From JACKII01 sp965222315 (GTDB lineage: Bacteria; Pseudomonadota; Alphaproteobacteria; Bin95), in contig OZ244951.1 in assembly GCA_965222315.1 (NCBI GenBank), positions 930,001 through 994,000 on the forward strand: a stretch of DNA of 64,000 bases, written 5' to 3'. The translations under genes and the position numbers were made by a program. This document shows positions 26,386-34,824 of the stretch, in pieces (positions within the stretch are counted from its first letter, which is position 1; each line of letters begins with the position of its first letter). A model generated the notes under the pieces. That model saw only the letters and a list, made by a program, of their open reading frames with translations, was not told the DNA's origin and made no database searches.

Positions 26386-26610
26386 ATGAAGATGACGAAC
26401 CCGACTATGAGTTTCGAAACCTTTGCCGCAATGCTCGCGGTCAAAGGGTACCGTCCGGATGAGGCCAAACTGCATAGCCTCTTTGCTGCGCTGCACACAA
26501 TTGAAGCAATGCAGCAGCGGGTTCGTCACGGAACAGCCGATATTGCGCTGGAGCCGTCCCATGTTTTCGTTGAACCGGCGGTTTCCACCGGTCCGGGAGA
26601 CGGCAAATGA
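26386..26610 (+). CDS. AtzG-like small amidase subunit (DUF4089 type)
   Basis: The 74-residue protein resembles the DUF4089/AtzG family of GatC-like small partners of amidases. It has a helical N-terminal half (FETFAAMLAVKGYRPDEAKL), a short middle helix, and ends with the family-typical LEPSHVFVEP before a polar tail. In the cyanuric acid pathway AtzG forms a complex with AtzE, the 1-carboxybiuret hydrolase. Its stop overlaps the start of the following amidase by four bases (ATGA), exactly the expected gene pairing. The assignment is from pattern and context. Confidence 0.65.
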   Translation: MKMTNPTMSFETFAAMLAVKGYRPDEAKLHSLFAALHTIEAMQQRVRHGTADIALEPSHVFVEPAVSTGPGDGK

Positions 26611-28004
26611 CCGTGACTGAGCCGCATTTCCTGACAATCGCCGAAGCCTCTGCGCTGCTTCAGTCGCGTGAACTCTCGGCAGTCGATCTCACACAGCACC
26701 TGCTGGACCGAATTGCGTCCGTCAATCCGAAGGTCGACGCCTACCTGTTGGTGACGGCGGAGCGTGCGCTTGAGGATGCCAAAGCTGCCGATGCTGCGCT
26801 TGCGAAAGGCGAGGGTGGGCCCCTGACCGGCATTCCGGTCGGGCTGAAGGACATTTATGATACAGGCGGCATCCGGACCACCAGCGGCTCGCATCTGCAT
26901 GCCGACCGGGTGCCGGCAACCGACAGCGTCTGCGCGGCGAAGCTGAAAGAGGCCGGCACGGTGCTGCTCGGCAAGCTGCAAACCCACGAGTTCGCCTTTG
27001 GCGGCCCATCCTGGGACCTGCCCGCGCCACCCGCCCGGAATCCCTGGAATACCGACCACTTCACTGGCGGCTCTTCCAGTGGCTCCGGCGCGGCGATGGC
27101 GGCGGGGCTGGCGTTGGGGACGCTGGGCACGGACACAGCAGGCTCTATCCGCATGCCGGCTTATTTTTGCGGTATCGCGGGCGTGAAGCCGACTTATGGC
27201 CGGGTCTCGCGCCGCGGTGTCTCCCCGCTCGGCTATTCGCTGGACCATTGCGGGCCGATGACTTGGACCATCCGTGACAGCGCGATGATCCTGCAAGCGC
27301 TGGCAGGTTACGATCCGCTCGATCCCGGTTCCGCCGATAAGCCGGTGCCGGACTACACCTCGGCCCTGACCGGCGATGTTAAAGGGCTAAAAATTGGGCA
27401 TATACGCCATTTCTACGACGGCGACGACCATGCCGACGCAACGGTCAAGGATGCGATGGACGCTACGGTGGACGTGCTTACCGGTCTCGGCGCCACCGTG
27501 GAACCAGTCCAACTCTCGCCGCTGCAGGACTACCACGCTTGCAATATGGTCATCATGATGGGCGAAGCTATGGCGCTGCACGAGCCCGCCATGCAGGCAA
27601 CACCGGAGAAGTACGGCGAGATTTTCCGCGACCGCATGATGCTGGCGTCCGTGCTGTCTGCTCAGGACTACGTTCAGGCGGTGCGCATGCGCCGGGTGCT
27701 GGCGGCTGAACTCCAGGCCCAGTTCGCCAAGTATGACGTACTGCTGACTGCCGGCGGCTGGACACCCGCCCCGCCGATAGACCAGATGTCGCCGATTTAC
27801 GTTTTCCAGCGGCCACTGCTAACATCGCCGTTTAACGTGACCGGTTCGCCGGTGGCGTCGGTCTGCAATGGCTTTTCGGCGGAGGGCCTGCCGGTTGGCA
27901 TGCAGATCATTGGCAAGCCATTTGATGAGGCCACCGTGATGCGGGTCGGTGACGCCTTTGAGACCGCGACCCAATGGCGAGCACGACGGCCGGTTTTGAA
28001 CTAG
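26607..28004 (+). CDS. Amidase-signature enzyme, AtzE/GatA type
   Basis: The 465-residue amidase-signature hydrolase has the Ser-cisSer-Lys triad visible: K81 in GIPVGLKDIYD, the cis-serine in GGSSSGSGA (about S156) and the nucleophile in GTDTAGSIRMP (S180). Length matches AtzE and GatA. Translation is coupled to the small subunit just before it. There is no gatB nearby, so glutamyl-tRNA amidation is unlikely; hydrolysis of a small carbamoyl compound such as carboxybiuret is a reasonable guess. Confidence 0.82.
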   Translation: MTVTEPHFLTIAEASALLQSRELSAVDLTQHLLDRIASVNPKVDAYLLVTAERALEDAKAADAALAKGEGGPLTGIPVGLKDIYDTGGIRTTSGSHLHADRVPATDSVCAAKLKEAGTVLLGKLQTHEFAFGGPSWDLPAPPARNPWNTDHFTGGSSSGSGAAMAAGLALGTLGTDTAGSIRMPAYFCGIAGVKPTYGRVSRRGVSPLGYSLDHCGPMTWTIRDSAMILQALAGYDPLDPGSADKPVPDYTSALTGDVKGLKIGHIRHFYDGDDHADATVKDAMDATVDVLTGLGATVEPVQLSPLQDYHACNMVIMMGEAMALHEPAMQATPEKYGEIFRDRMMLASVLSAQDYVQAVRMRRVLAAELQAQFAKYDVLLTAGGWTPAPPIDQMSPIYVFQRPLLTSPFNVTGSPVASVCNGFSAEGLPVGMQIIGKPFDEATVMRVGDAFETATQWRARRPVLN

Positions 28005-28165
28005 CCGCTGGATGCCCGGCCTTGGAGCACCGGCTATCGAAAAGCAGACAAGGTCATAACGTCTTTTCGCGCATGGATTGCGTGCGAAAGACTGCTTTTT
28101 GATCAGCCGCATTACCGGCCAGACGGTAAGTCCTTTGAAACCGAGTAATAGAGACAGGCAATCTA

Positions 28166-29497
28166 GTGAACATGCTCCCGACCGAACCCAATGAACTGAC
28201 CGCAACCGAAGCGGCGTCCTTGATCGCGCAGCGCAAGCTCAGCGTTGAGGAACTGACGCGGTCCTGCCTCCAGCGGATTGCGGCGCGGGATGAGGCGGTG
28301 AAAGCCTGGGCCTATCTCTCGCCGGAACAGGCAATCCGCAAGGCCAAGGAACTGGACAAGGTGCTGATCCACGCCGGCAGCCGCGGCCCGCTCCACGGCC
28401 TGCCCTTCGGCGTCAAGGACATGATCGACTCCGGCGACATGCCGACCACCAACAATTCCCCGATCTATGATGGCAACCGGCCTGCCCTGGATGCCCAAGT
28501 CGTGCGGGTGATGACTGCAAACGGCGGCTTCTCCCTCGGCAAGACCGATACGGTCGAATTCGCAGGCGGCGGGCGCAAGGCGCTGACCCGTCACCCGCTG
28601 GACCCCGCCCGGACGCCTGGCGGTTCTTCGTCGGGCTCCGGCGCGGCAGTTGGCGACAAGCAGGTGCCGCTTGCGCTCGGCACGCAAACGGGCGGCTCCC
28701 ACATCCGCCCGGCCAGCTTCAACGGCATCTACGCGCTGAAGCCAACCCACGGCACGGTGCCGGTGCCGGGTATCCGCCACTTCTCGCCGACCCTGGACAC
28801 GCTTGGCTGGTATGGCCGGTGCCCCGACGACCTGGTCCTGGTCGCCCGCGCGTTCCGTCTCTGGCACATCGACACGATGCCCGAAATCCAGGTTAAGGGC
28901 CTGAAGGTCGGCTTCACGCGCACGCACAATTGGCCGCTCGCCCAACCGGAAACACAGGCCGCGGTGGAGCGCGCCGCCAAGCTGTTGGCGGAGGAAGGCG
29001 CCACCGTCTTTGATCTGGACTTGCCGAGCCCGTTCGAAACGCTCAATGCCGCCCAAAAGGTCGTGATGCAGGGCGAAGGGCGCGTGCAATTCCTGCCGGA
29101 TTATCTGCAGCACTACGAACTGCTGCACCAGGACTTCCGCAACCACGTGGAAAACACCCACCAGCACACGCCTGAAAAGCTGTTGGAGGCCCTGGATACG
29201 GCGGCTGCCTGCCGGCCGGTCTTCGACGCCATGTTCGGGCCGGATCTCGATGTGGTGCTGACACCCTCTTCCGTCGGCGAGGCGCCGCACGGTCCCTCCG
29301 AAACCACCGGCGATGCGGTGATGAACGCCATGTGGACACTGCTGCACGTGCCATGCGTGAACGTGCCCGGCGCAGTCGGCCCGAATGGCTTGCCTGTGGG
29401 TGTGACGCTAGCCGGCCCTCGTCTGGGCGACGCACGCTTGCTGGCAATTGCGAGAGCCGTCGCGCCGGTACTGGACCCGGATTTGCGCTTGGCGTGA
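28166..29497 (+). CDS. Second amidase-signature enzyme
   Basis: The 443-residue amidase has K84 in GLPFGVKDMID, the cis-serine in GGSSSGSGA (about S155) and the nucleophile in GTQTGGSHIRP (S178); the usual IR after the serine is HIR here. Overall similarity to the previous amidase is limited to the signature region, so it is a different subfamily. It follows by 161 bases with no small partner gene. The locus may hydrolyse successive amide bonds of one compound. Confidence 0.85.
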   Translation: MNMLPTEPNELTATEAASLIAQRKLSVEELTRSCLQRIAARDEAVKAWAYLSPEQAIRKAKELDKVLIHAGSRGPLHGLPFGVKDMIDSGDMPTTNNSPIYDGNRPALDAQVVRVMTANGGFSLGKTDTVEFAGGGRKALTRHPLDPARTPGGSSSGSGAAVGDKQVPLALGTQTGGSHIRPASFNGIYALKPTHGTVPVPGIRHFSPTLDTLGWYGRCPDDLVLVARAFRLWHIDTMPEIQVKGLKVGFTRTHNWPLAQPETQAAVERAAKLLAEEGATVFDLDLPSPFETLNAAQKVVMQGEGRVQFLPDYLQHYELLHQDFRNHVENTHQHTPEKLLEALDTAAACRPVFDAMFGPDLDVVLTPSSVGEAPHGPSETTGDAVMNAMWTLLHVPCVNVPGAVGPNGLPVGVTLAGPRLGDARLLAIARAVAPVLDPDLRLA

Positions 29498-29602
29498 TAA
29501 TGATACGCCCGTTCCTGCCACCAGTGGATGGGCGGGCAATCCAGGGCCTGCCGGAAGCCGTAGTAAGGCCTTGGCGCGCATGAACAGGAAGCGAAAAGAC
29601 CG

Positions 29603-29788
29603 ATGCTGGAAGCCAGAAACGCGAGGATCCTTGACGGCGACGCCGACGGCGAAACCCTGCATGTCGAGTGGGTCACCGACGGCGGGGAGACCGTGGTCGG
29701 CATTTACGAGATGCTAGGCTGGACCACCCCGCCGAAAAAGACAAAGGCCAGGGTGGAGGCGGAATTGTGGGTTCCGCCGAAGAAATAG
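29603..29788 (+). CDS. Small hypothetical protein (61 aa)
   Basis: The 61-residue protein is acidic at the start and lysine-rich at the end (PPKKTKARVEAELWVPPKK). It has no signal peptide or membrane segment. A weak ribosome site (AGGAAG) lies upstream of ATG 29603. I do not recognise it. It sits just after the second amidase gene at the edge of the IS-rich region, and may be a fragment. Confidence 0.35.
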   Translation: MLEARNARILDGDADGETLHVEWVTDGGETVVGIYEMLGWTTPPKKTKARVEAELWVPPKK

Positions 29789-29941
29789 ACGCTAGTGGTC
29801 CGATCGAACCACCAGACGTGAGTTTGCAGTAGGTTGTCCATTCGAGGCTGAACGAGAAGACTGGAGCTGCGAAGCTTCAACCGCACTCGGAGGTAAGCCA
29901 GAATAAGCATCCATCAGAATACCCGACTGGCGCCGCGTGTC

Positions 29942-30094
29942 CGAGCAGACGTGCCGGTGACCTGTGGCTTCGCAACCCGCGAGGATTTCGTGCCGGACAG
30001 CACCGTCACTATCCTGCCCCGGCTGGATGCGGCGGGCTCTATGCATCTGGGGGCGCTCAATGTGAGCGATTTCGCCGCCGAATTTCCAACCTGA
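29942..30094 (+). pseudogene. Relic of a third amidase gene
   Basis: In one frame this stretch reads DVPVTCGFATREDF, VPDSTVTILPRLDAAGSMHLG and ALNVSDFAAEF before a stop at 30092. It aligns with the segment of amidases following the catalytic lysine (in the 26607 gene: GGIRTTSGSHLHADRVPATDS to GKLQTHEFAF). Both ends are missing and no start is present. It is probably a fragment left by insertion or deletion associated with the neighbouring IS elements. The remainder of 29789-30221 has no recognisable gene. Confidence 0.5.
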
Positions 30095-30221
30095 GACAGC
30101 ATCGCCAACCGGCCAGTCTGGTGGTGCGGAGAGGAGCCCCCAAGCCTGATCGAAAAGGAGTAGAGCGATATCATGGGCTCGCGATTTCCTCGAATTGTTG
30201 AGGTTCAAAAAGAAGGATTGG

Positions 30222-30947
30222 ATGCCTTGGGGTGAAATCGCTCGCAGCCAGCATAACCGTGACCACCTGCGCTATCCATGCGATTTGACCGACCAAGACT
30301 GGTCAATCATCGAGCCGCTTATTCCGCCAGCCAAGCCTGGCGGGAGGCCGTGGACGACCGATATGCGGGAGGTGGCCAACGTGATCCTTAATCTGGCCGG
30401 CGATAGTTGCCAATGGCGCGCGCTGCTGAAGAATTTCCCACCGGCTCCGACGGTGCGAGGCTACTTTCGCGATTTCCGCGACGCCAGGCTCTGGCAGACG
30501 ATCAACCAGCTACTGGTAGCCAGCACGCGCGAACTGGAGGGGCGAGAGGCCAGCCCGACGGCCGGCGTGATAGATGGTCAGAGCGTCAAGACCACCGAAG
30601 GCGGAGGGGTTTCGGGCGTTGATGCCGGCAAAATGGTATGGGCCGCAAACGGCACATCCTGGGCGACACGCTCGGCCTGTTGCTCTTCTTCATCATCCAC
30701 GCCGCCGATGTGCAAGACCGGGACGGCGCTCCGAATGTGCTCAAGGCCGCCCGGTATCGCTCCCGGTATCGCTTTCCATTGCTGCGCCATGTCTTTGCCG
30801 ATGGCGGCTATGCGGGCCACAAGCTGAAACGAGCCCTCAAGGGCAGCGTTGAGCGGATGATCGCTATCATCCGAAGGAGCACTACAGCCAAAGGCTTCGA
30901 GGTCTTGGGACGCCGCTGGGTGGTCGAACGGACCTCCGCATGGCTCG
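30222..30947 (+). pseudogene. IS5-family transposase, 5' part, frameshifted and interrupted
   Basis: The N-terminal half starts at ATG 30222 (MPWGEIARSQHNRDH) with the IS5/DUF4096 segment LTDQDWSIIEPLIPPAKPGGRP and VIDGQSVKT containing the first catalytic aspartate. Near 30640 the frame changes by -1: DAGKMV is followed in the other frame by MGRKRHILGDTLGLLL and HVFADGGYAG (second Asp), then RRWVVERTSAWL. The shift could be a mutation or a remnant of the programmed frameshift used by some IS5 groups. The gene is cut at 30947 by an IS3-family element. Confidence 0.85.
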
Positions 30948-30959
30948 TGATGTTGCCCC

Positions 30960-31805
30960 CTATAGACCGGACACCTCGGCGGGTTGTTGGGAGCGGATGT
31001 ACTCGCGAGGCGAGCGCATGCGCAACCCGGAATGCGGATGGTTCTCGTTGTAGTCTTCGAACCACCCAGCGATCTGTGATAGGGCCGTCTTTGCATCCGG
31101 CAGCGGCCTGACCCGGACATAGTCCCGTTTGAGCGTCCGCACGAAGGCTTCCGACATGCCGTTCGATTCCGGACTGGCTACTGGCGTGAAGCACGGCACC
31201 AGGTTCAATTGTCCGGCGCACACGCGGGTTTCATAGGCCGTATAGGGCGAGCCGTTGTCCGACAGCCATTCGACGGCATGCGGTGCCCGGATCGAAGCGA
31301 ACCGCTTCTCGACGGCCTCCAGCATCATATCCCGGACCTCGGAACCGCTGATGCCGCCGCCGACAACCGACTGCCAGGCGATGACCTCGCGGTCGTGCGC
31401 GTCGATGACGAACGCCACTCGTACCACCTCGCCATTCCAGCAAGCGAACTCCAGCGCATCCGAGCACCAGCGCCGGTTCGAGGCCATCACCACGACCTTG
31501 CCGTCATGGGTCCGTCCATGCCGCCGCCCGCTGTGGCGCCCCAGCAACAGGCCGTGCATCTGCATCAGGCGGAAGACCTTTTTGTGGTTCACGGGCGGCA
31601 AGCCTTCCGCCACCAGTTCCCGGCGCAGCAGGGCGGTTATGCGGCGGTAGCCATAGGTTGGGCGGTCGTCAACGTGGCGGCGAAGCCGCCGCAATAAAGC
31701 CGCGTCTTGCAAATTCAAAGGGCGCCGACGCGGCCTTGTTGCATCCGAGGTCTGCTCATACAGGTTCGAGCGAGAGACGCCGAGCGTCGAAGTGATGGTC
31801 TTCAT
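30960..31805 (-). CDS. IS3-family transposase orfB (DDE integrase core)
   Basis: The 281-residue catalytic subunit starts with an HTH_21-like region (PLNLQDAALLRRLRRHVDDR, PTYGYRRITALLRRE). The rve core follows: the first aspartate is in RRWCSDALEF, the second in VEWLSDNGSPY, and the glutamate in SPESNGMSEAFVRTLKRDY. The ATG overlaps the orfA stop by four bases. The C-terminus HSGLRMRSPREYIRSQ is the usual end, so the protein is full length. Confidence 0.93.
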   Translation of the reverse strand: MKTITSTLGVSRSNLYEQTSDATRPRRRPLNLQDAALLRRLRRHVDDRPTYGYRRITALLRRELVAEGLPPVNHKKVFRLMQMHGLLLGRHSGRRHGRTHDGKVVVMASNRRWCSDALEFACWNGEVVRVAFVIDAHDREVIAWQSVVGGGISGSEVRDMMLEAVEKRFASIRAPHAVEWLSDNGSPYTAYETRVCAGQLNLVPCFTPVASPESNGMSEAFVRTLKRDYVRVRPLPDAKTALSQIAGWFEDYNENHPHSGLRMRSPREYIRSQQPAEVSGL

Positions 31806-32191
31806 CGGCCATCGTCCTTCCAGGGCGAGAGCGCGTGCAAGCTCGGTTTTTTTGACTGTGCCTTGGCGAGAGCCTCTTTCAGGATCTCCGCTTCCATGGT
31901 CTTGCGGCCAAGCTGGCGCTCCAGTTCCCGCACCTGTTGCTGCAGGCGCTTGATCTCGCTTGCCGCCACCACGTCGTCATCGGCCTGCACAGCGATTGTC
32001 CCTCCCTCGGTCATCAGCCGCCGCCAGCGGTAGAGCAGGTTCGCTGCGACACCGTTGCGGCGCGCCACCGACGAGATCGTCTCGCCGCTCACAAACGTCT
32101 CCTCGACAATCCGCAGCTTCTCCGCCGCCGACCAGTGCCGGCGCCGGGCGGTGCCCGTGATCACTTCAATGCGTTGATAGTCGTCCGACAT
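31802..32191 (-). CDS. IS3-family transposase orfA
   Basis: The 129-residue protein has a helix-turn-helix (RRRHWSAAEKLRIVEETFVS, ISSVARRNGVAANLLYRWRR) and a leucine zipper (EIKRLQQQVRELERQLGRK). A run of seven A on the coding strand (plus 31847-31853) in the S-K-K codons is a good -1 frameshift site. After slippage the -1 frame is open into orfB (KTELARALALEGRWPMKT). The element thus probably makes an OrfAB fusion transposase as IS2 and IS911 do. Confidence 0.92.
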   Translation of the reverse strand: MSDDYQRIEVITGTARRRHWSAAEKLRIVEETFVSGETISSVARRNGVAANLLYRWRRLMTEGGTIAVQADDDVVAASEIKRLQQQVRELERQLGRKTMEAEILKEALAKAQSKKPSLHALSPWKDDGR

Positions 32192-32268
32192 AAGCCTGTC
32201 CTCAAGGATATCCTTGAGCCTTCCAAGAGCTATGCCGGGTGTCCGGTCAAAACGGGGGCCAGTTCAGA

Positions 32269-32393
32269 TCGGCCGCTGCCGCCGGGTGGCCAAGGACTGG
32301 AAGATTACCAACGAAAGCTTCACCACATTGGCCCTGATCGCCAGCATTTGGTTGATGACGCGACATCTCTCAAGATATTGCTATTGCAGCTGA
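32269..32393 (+). pseudogene. IS5-family transposase, 3' part
   Basis: This is the continuation of the IS5 transposase after the inserted IS3 element. In frame it reads GRCRRVAKDWKITNESF, TTLALIASIWLMTRHLSRY to a stop at 32391, the normal C-terminal helix of IS5-family enzymes (RRLAKDWE...). The first three bases (TCG) are the duplicated target. Confidence 0.85.
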
Positions 32394-32489
32394 ACTTTTG
32401 GATCAGGTTATAAGAGCACTTGATTAAGTATGACTGTAGACGTTTTACTGTCACTAATTGCCAAGTTCCGGCCCCGGAAACCATACAGG

Positions 32490-33761
32490 ATGTATAGAAT
32501 CGCCCGCGTATGCATTTGTCGAGCCTTGATGCTGGCGGCATTGCTAGTTCTAGCTGCATGCGCGACCTATTCGCCGCAATCTTATGACAAAGAAGCGCTA
32601 GAGGATCGCACGATTACCAAAGTGCAGGAAGGGCTGACGATCAGCGCCATCGCCCTCGGGCCTGACGAGGCGCGGGCGGTGTTTGGCGTACCCACATTCT
32701 CGAAAAATATCCAGCCGATCTGGCTACGCGTCGAGAACGAGGGCGACCGCAACGTCACGCTGCTGCCTCTGTTTTTCGACGCTCTCTACTACACGCCGGC
32801 AGAAGCAGCGTTTATGCACCATGGTTGGCTGACAGGCGACGTCAACCGCATGATTGACCGCCAATTTGAGGACAATTCGTTACCCCTCACCGTTCCCGCC
32901 GGCGAGTCGGTGGAAGGCTATCTCTATGGCACAACCGATATAGGTTGGAAGGCTCTCAATCTTATCTACATCGGCGACGGAGACAGCATCGAAGCATCAA
33001 TGGTAGTGCCAGTGCCGGGGCTAGCGCTTGAACAAGTCAAGCTTGAGGCACTTTATCAGCCTGACGAAATTCAGGAGATCACTTCGCCGAGCGACCTGCG
33101 CACCGCGATAGAGGCGCTACCTTGTTGCGTCACCGACAAATCTGGTAAAACTGAGGCTGATCCACTTAACTTCGTTCTCATTGCTGATGTAGAGACCGCG
33201 CTTACGGGGTTGGTCTCTGGTGGTTGGGACAGCGCGGAGGGGGTGACGGCGGCGTCGGCAATCGAGACCACCATGTCGTTTCTGTTCGGCACGTCATACC
33301 GCTATTCCCCGGTCAGCGACCTTTATGCCTTTGGCCGCAAACAGGATGCAGCGTTCCAGATCGCCCGTGCTGACATTCACGAACGCAACCACCTAAGAAT
33401 TTGGCTTGCGCCGATACGCTACCGGGGCACACCGGTGTGGATCGGCAGTATTAGCCGCGATATCGGCGTCATTCGTTCCGGCCTGGGTACGACACATAAG
33501 ATTGATCCAGATGTTGATGCGGAACGCTGGTATCTGGCCCAAAGCCTCGCACGCGCGCAAAATCTCGAGTGGTTTGCGTTTGCTGGCGGCGGGCCGTTAT
33601 CCTCGCCTGAAAAGCCGCGCTCGTCGGTCGAGCCACAGAACATCTATTTTTCAGACGGTCTACGCATTGTACTGGAGCTGTCAGACACACCGATACCGCT
33701 GGACGAAATAGACTACGTTCCGTGGGTTGAAGCCGATGGACAACAGCCACCGGCCCTCTAA
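32490..33761 (+). CDS. Lipoprotein with LssY-like C-terminal domain
   Basis: The 423-residue protein has a lipoprotein signal with lipobox LAAC (C24). A beta-rich region of unknown type occupies about 30-200. A LssY_C domain follows from about 225: DPLNFVLIAD, GGWDSAEG, SPVSDLYAFGRKQDAAFQ, RNHLRIW, GTPVWIGSISRDIGV and THKIDPDVDAER are the landmarks. LssY_C proteins are linked to secretion and membrane-remodelling loci but have no defined activity. Start 32490 is preferred for the lipobox; 32430 is also in frame. It lies directly after the IS5 remnant. Confidence 0.75.
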   Translation: MYRIARVCICRALMLAALLVLAACATYSPQSYDKEALEDRTITKVQEGLTISAIALGPDEARAVFGVPTFSKNIQPIWLRVENEGDRNVTLLPLFFDALYYTPAEAAFMHHGWLTGDVNRMIDRQFEDNSLPLTVPAGESVEGYLYGTTDIGWKALNLIYIGDGDSIEASMVVPVPGLALEQVKLEALYQPDEIQEITSPSDLRTAIEALPCCVTDKSGKTEADPLNFVLIADVETALTGLVSGGWDSAEGVTAASAIETTMSFLFGTSYRYSPVSDLYAFGRKQDAAFQIARADIHERNHLRIWLAPIRYRGTPVWIGSISRDIGVIRSGLGTTHKIDPDVDAERWYLAQSLARAQNLEWFAFAGGGPLSSPEKPRSSVEPQNIYFSDGLRIVLELSDTPIPLDEIDYVPWVEADGQQPPAL

Positions 33762-34132
33762 ACCCGCCCTGAATTTTGGGCTAGGCGTCCAAAATCACCC
33801 TTTGACGTTTGCTGTCCGTCAGTCTCGGTCACCAACACGGCCCCGACAGGCTCTCCATGTTTGAACTCGCCCTTGACCAGCCATCCTTCCTTCGTTTTGA
33901 CGACGCCTGAACCGGTTTTGATGCCGTCCGTCAACCGACCGATGAAACGTCCGCCGCTGTCTGTCTAAACGAAAGCGTCGCCTTCCGGCCGACCGTCTGC
34001 GAAGTGGCCTATGTACTCGTTGAAGCTACCGGCCTCGTTATCAAACAGATAAAGCCGGCCCGTACCGTGGAGCTTTTTTTCACGCATGCCGCCGACATAG
34101 AGAACCACCAAGCCCTTGCCGTTTGCCTCCAT
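33758..34132 (-). pseudogene. MORN-repeat-like protein with an internal stop
   Basis: The minus-strand frame begins MEANGKGLVVLYVGGMREKK and has MORN-like glycine/tyrosine repeats: LHGTGRLYLFDNEAG, FNEYIGHFADGRPEGDAFV, GRFIGRLTDGIKTGSGVV and WLVKGEFKHGEPVGAV. A TAG at plus 33965-33967 falls after GDAFV, with the same frame continuing for about 70 codons to a stop at 33758. No upstream signal sequence is visible. Either this is a recent nonsense mutation or a short functional first half remains. Confidence 0.55.
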
Positions 34133-34182
34133 GGTTCAGCACTGAGGAGCGTGCACCTCTGCTTTCTTTTTTAATTGATGCT

Positions 34183-34195
34183 AACAATAATTGTT
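34183..34195. promoter_or_regulatory. Palindrome before the MarR-family gene
   Basis: AACAATAATTGTT is a perfect palindrome around a central A, 16 bases upstream of ATG 34211. MarR proteins typically bind such short AT-rich palindromes at their own promoters, so this is a candidate autoregulatory operator. Its presence argues against the in-frame start at 34175. Confidence 0.45.
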
Positions 34196-34210
34196 GTTAT
34201 CAAGCATACT

Positions 34211-34678
34211 ATGAAAAACGCATCTGACACATCTCGACCTCAGTCCATTCACGATAGTGTTGGGTATTGGGCATCGTTCCTTGCGAGAGCGATGGAGGCG
34301 GAGTTCAACGAGCGCCTGGCCGGCCACGGAATGACGCGGGTGGCCTATGCTGTTCTGGGGGCGATCCACTTCGACCGAAAGACGACCCCATCTGACTTGG
34401 CTGATTTTCTTGGGTTGGATCGGGGGGCTGTCACCAGGCTGCTCGATAAGCTTGAAGGTCAGAACCTGATTGCGCGAAGCCGGACGGACGCGGACCGGCG
34501 CGTGGTTTCCCTGTTGGTCACACCAAAGGGTGAAGTCCTGGCTGCTGAGCTTCGGCAGCAGTCGCAGGCTGTTAACGCGCAATTCACCACCGGACTGAAG
34601 CCACAAGAAATCTCGAAATATATCGAGATAGTCAAGAATATGGCTGAAAATGTAAGGGTCAATATTGAAACACTATAG
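34211..34678 (+). CDS. MarR-family transcriptional regulator
   Basis: The 155-residue winged-helix protein has an N-terminal dimerisation helix, a recognition region TTPSDLADFLGLDRGAVTRLLDKLE, a wing with DADRRVVSLLVTPKG (the conserved DxRxxxxxLT motif) and a C-terminal helix. MarR proteins usually repress adjacent genes and release DNA on binding a small phenolic or lipophilic ligand. It is immediately upstream of, and on the same strand as, the DUF1254 cluster, which it probably controls. Confidence 0.88.
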   Translation: MKNASDTSRPQSIHDSVGYWASFLARAMEAEFNERLAGHGMTRVAYAVLGAIHFDRKTTPSDLADFLGLDRGAVTRLLDKLEGQNLIARSRTDADRRVVSLLVTPKGEVLAAELRQQSQAVNAQFTTGLKPQEISKYIEIVKNMAENVRVNIETL

Positions 34679-34775
34679 TAGATGGTCTTGGGCAAGAAAA
34701 TGAAAAATCTAGAACGAGTATCGTCTACGCGGACCTTTTATTTTGGTCGTATTTTGGGAGGCTGCGATTCATTGG

Positions 34776-34789
34776 CTCTGGCGCCAGAG
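34776..34789. promoter_or_regulatory. 14-bp perfect palindrome before the DUF1254 cluster
   Basis: CTCTGGCGCCAGAG is a perfect palindrome 36 bases upstream of ATG 34825 and 98 bases after marR. It could be an operator for the MarR protein or another dimer, or a small hairpin ending the marR transcript. It does not resemble the AT-rich palindrome before marR. Confidence 0.4.
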
Positions 34790-34824
34790 TGTCAAGTTAG
34801 TGCATGACCAAGTGGGAGGTAATA

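Larger units (their letters stand above)
30948..32268 (-). mobile_element. Complete IS3-family element inserted in an IS5-family transposase
   Basis: The element is about 1,321 bp with orfA and orfB on the minus strand. Its ends share a perfect 10-base inverted core (ACCGGACACC at 30966-30975 and GGTGTCCGGT at 32238-32247) and similar GCCCCC blocks outside it. TCG at 30945-30947 and 32269-32271 is a 3-bp target duplication. Removing the element and one TCG restores the IS5 frame as W-L-G-R-C-R-R. Both frames are open, so it may still be active. Confidence 0.88.
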
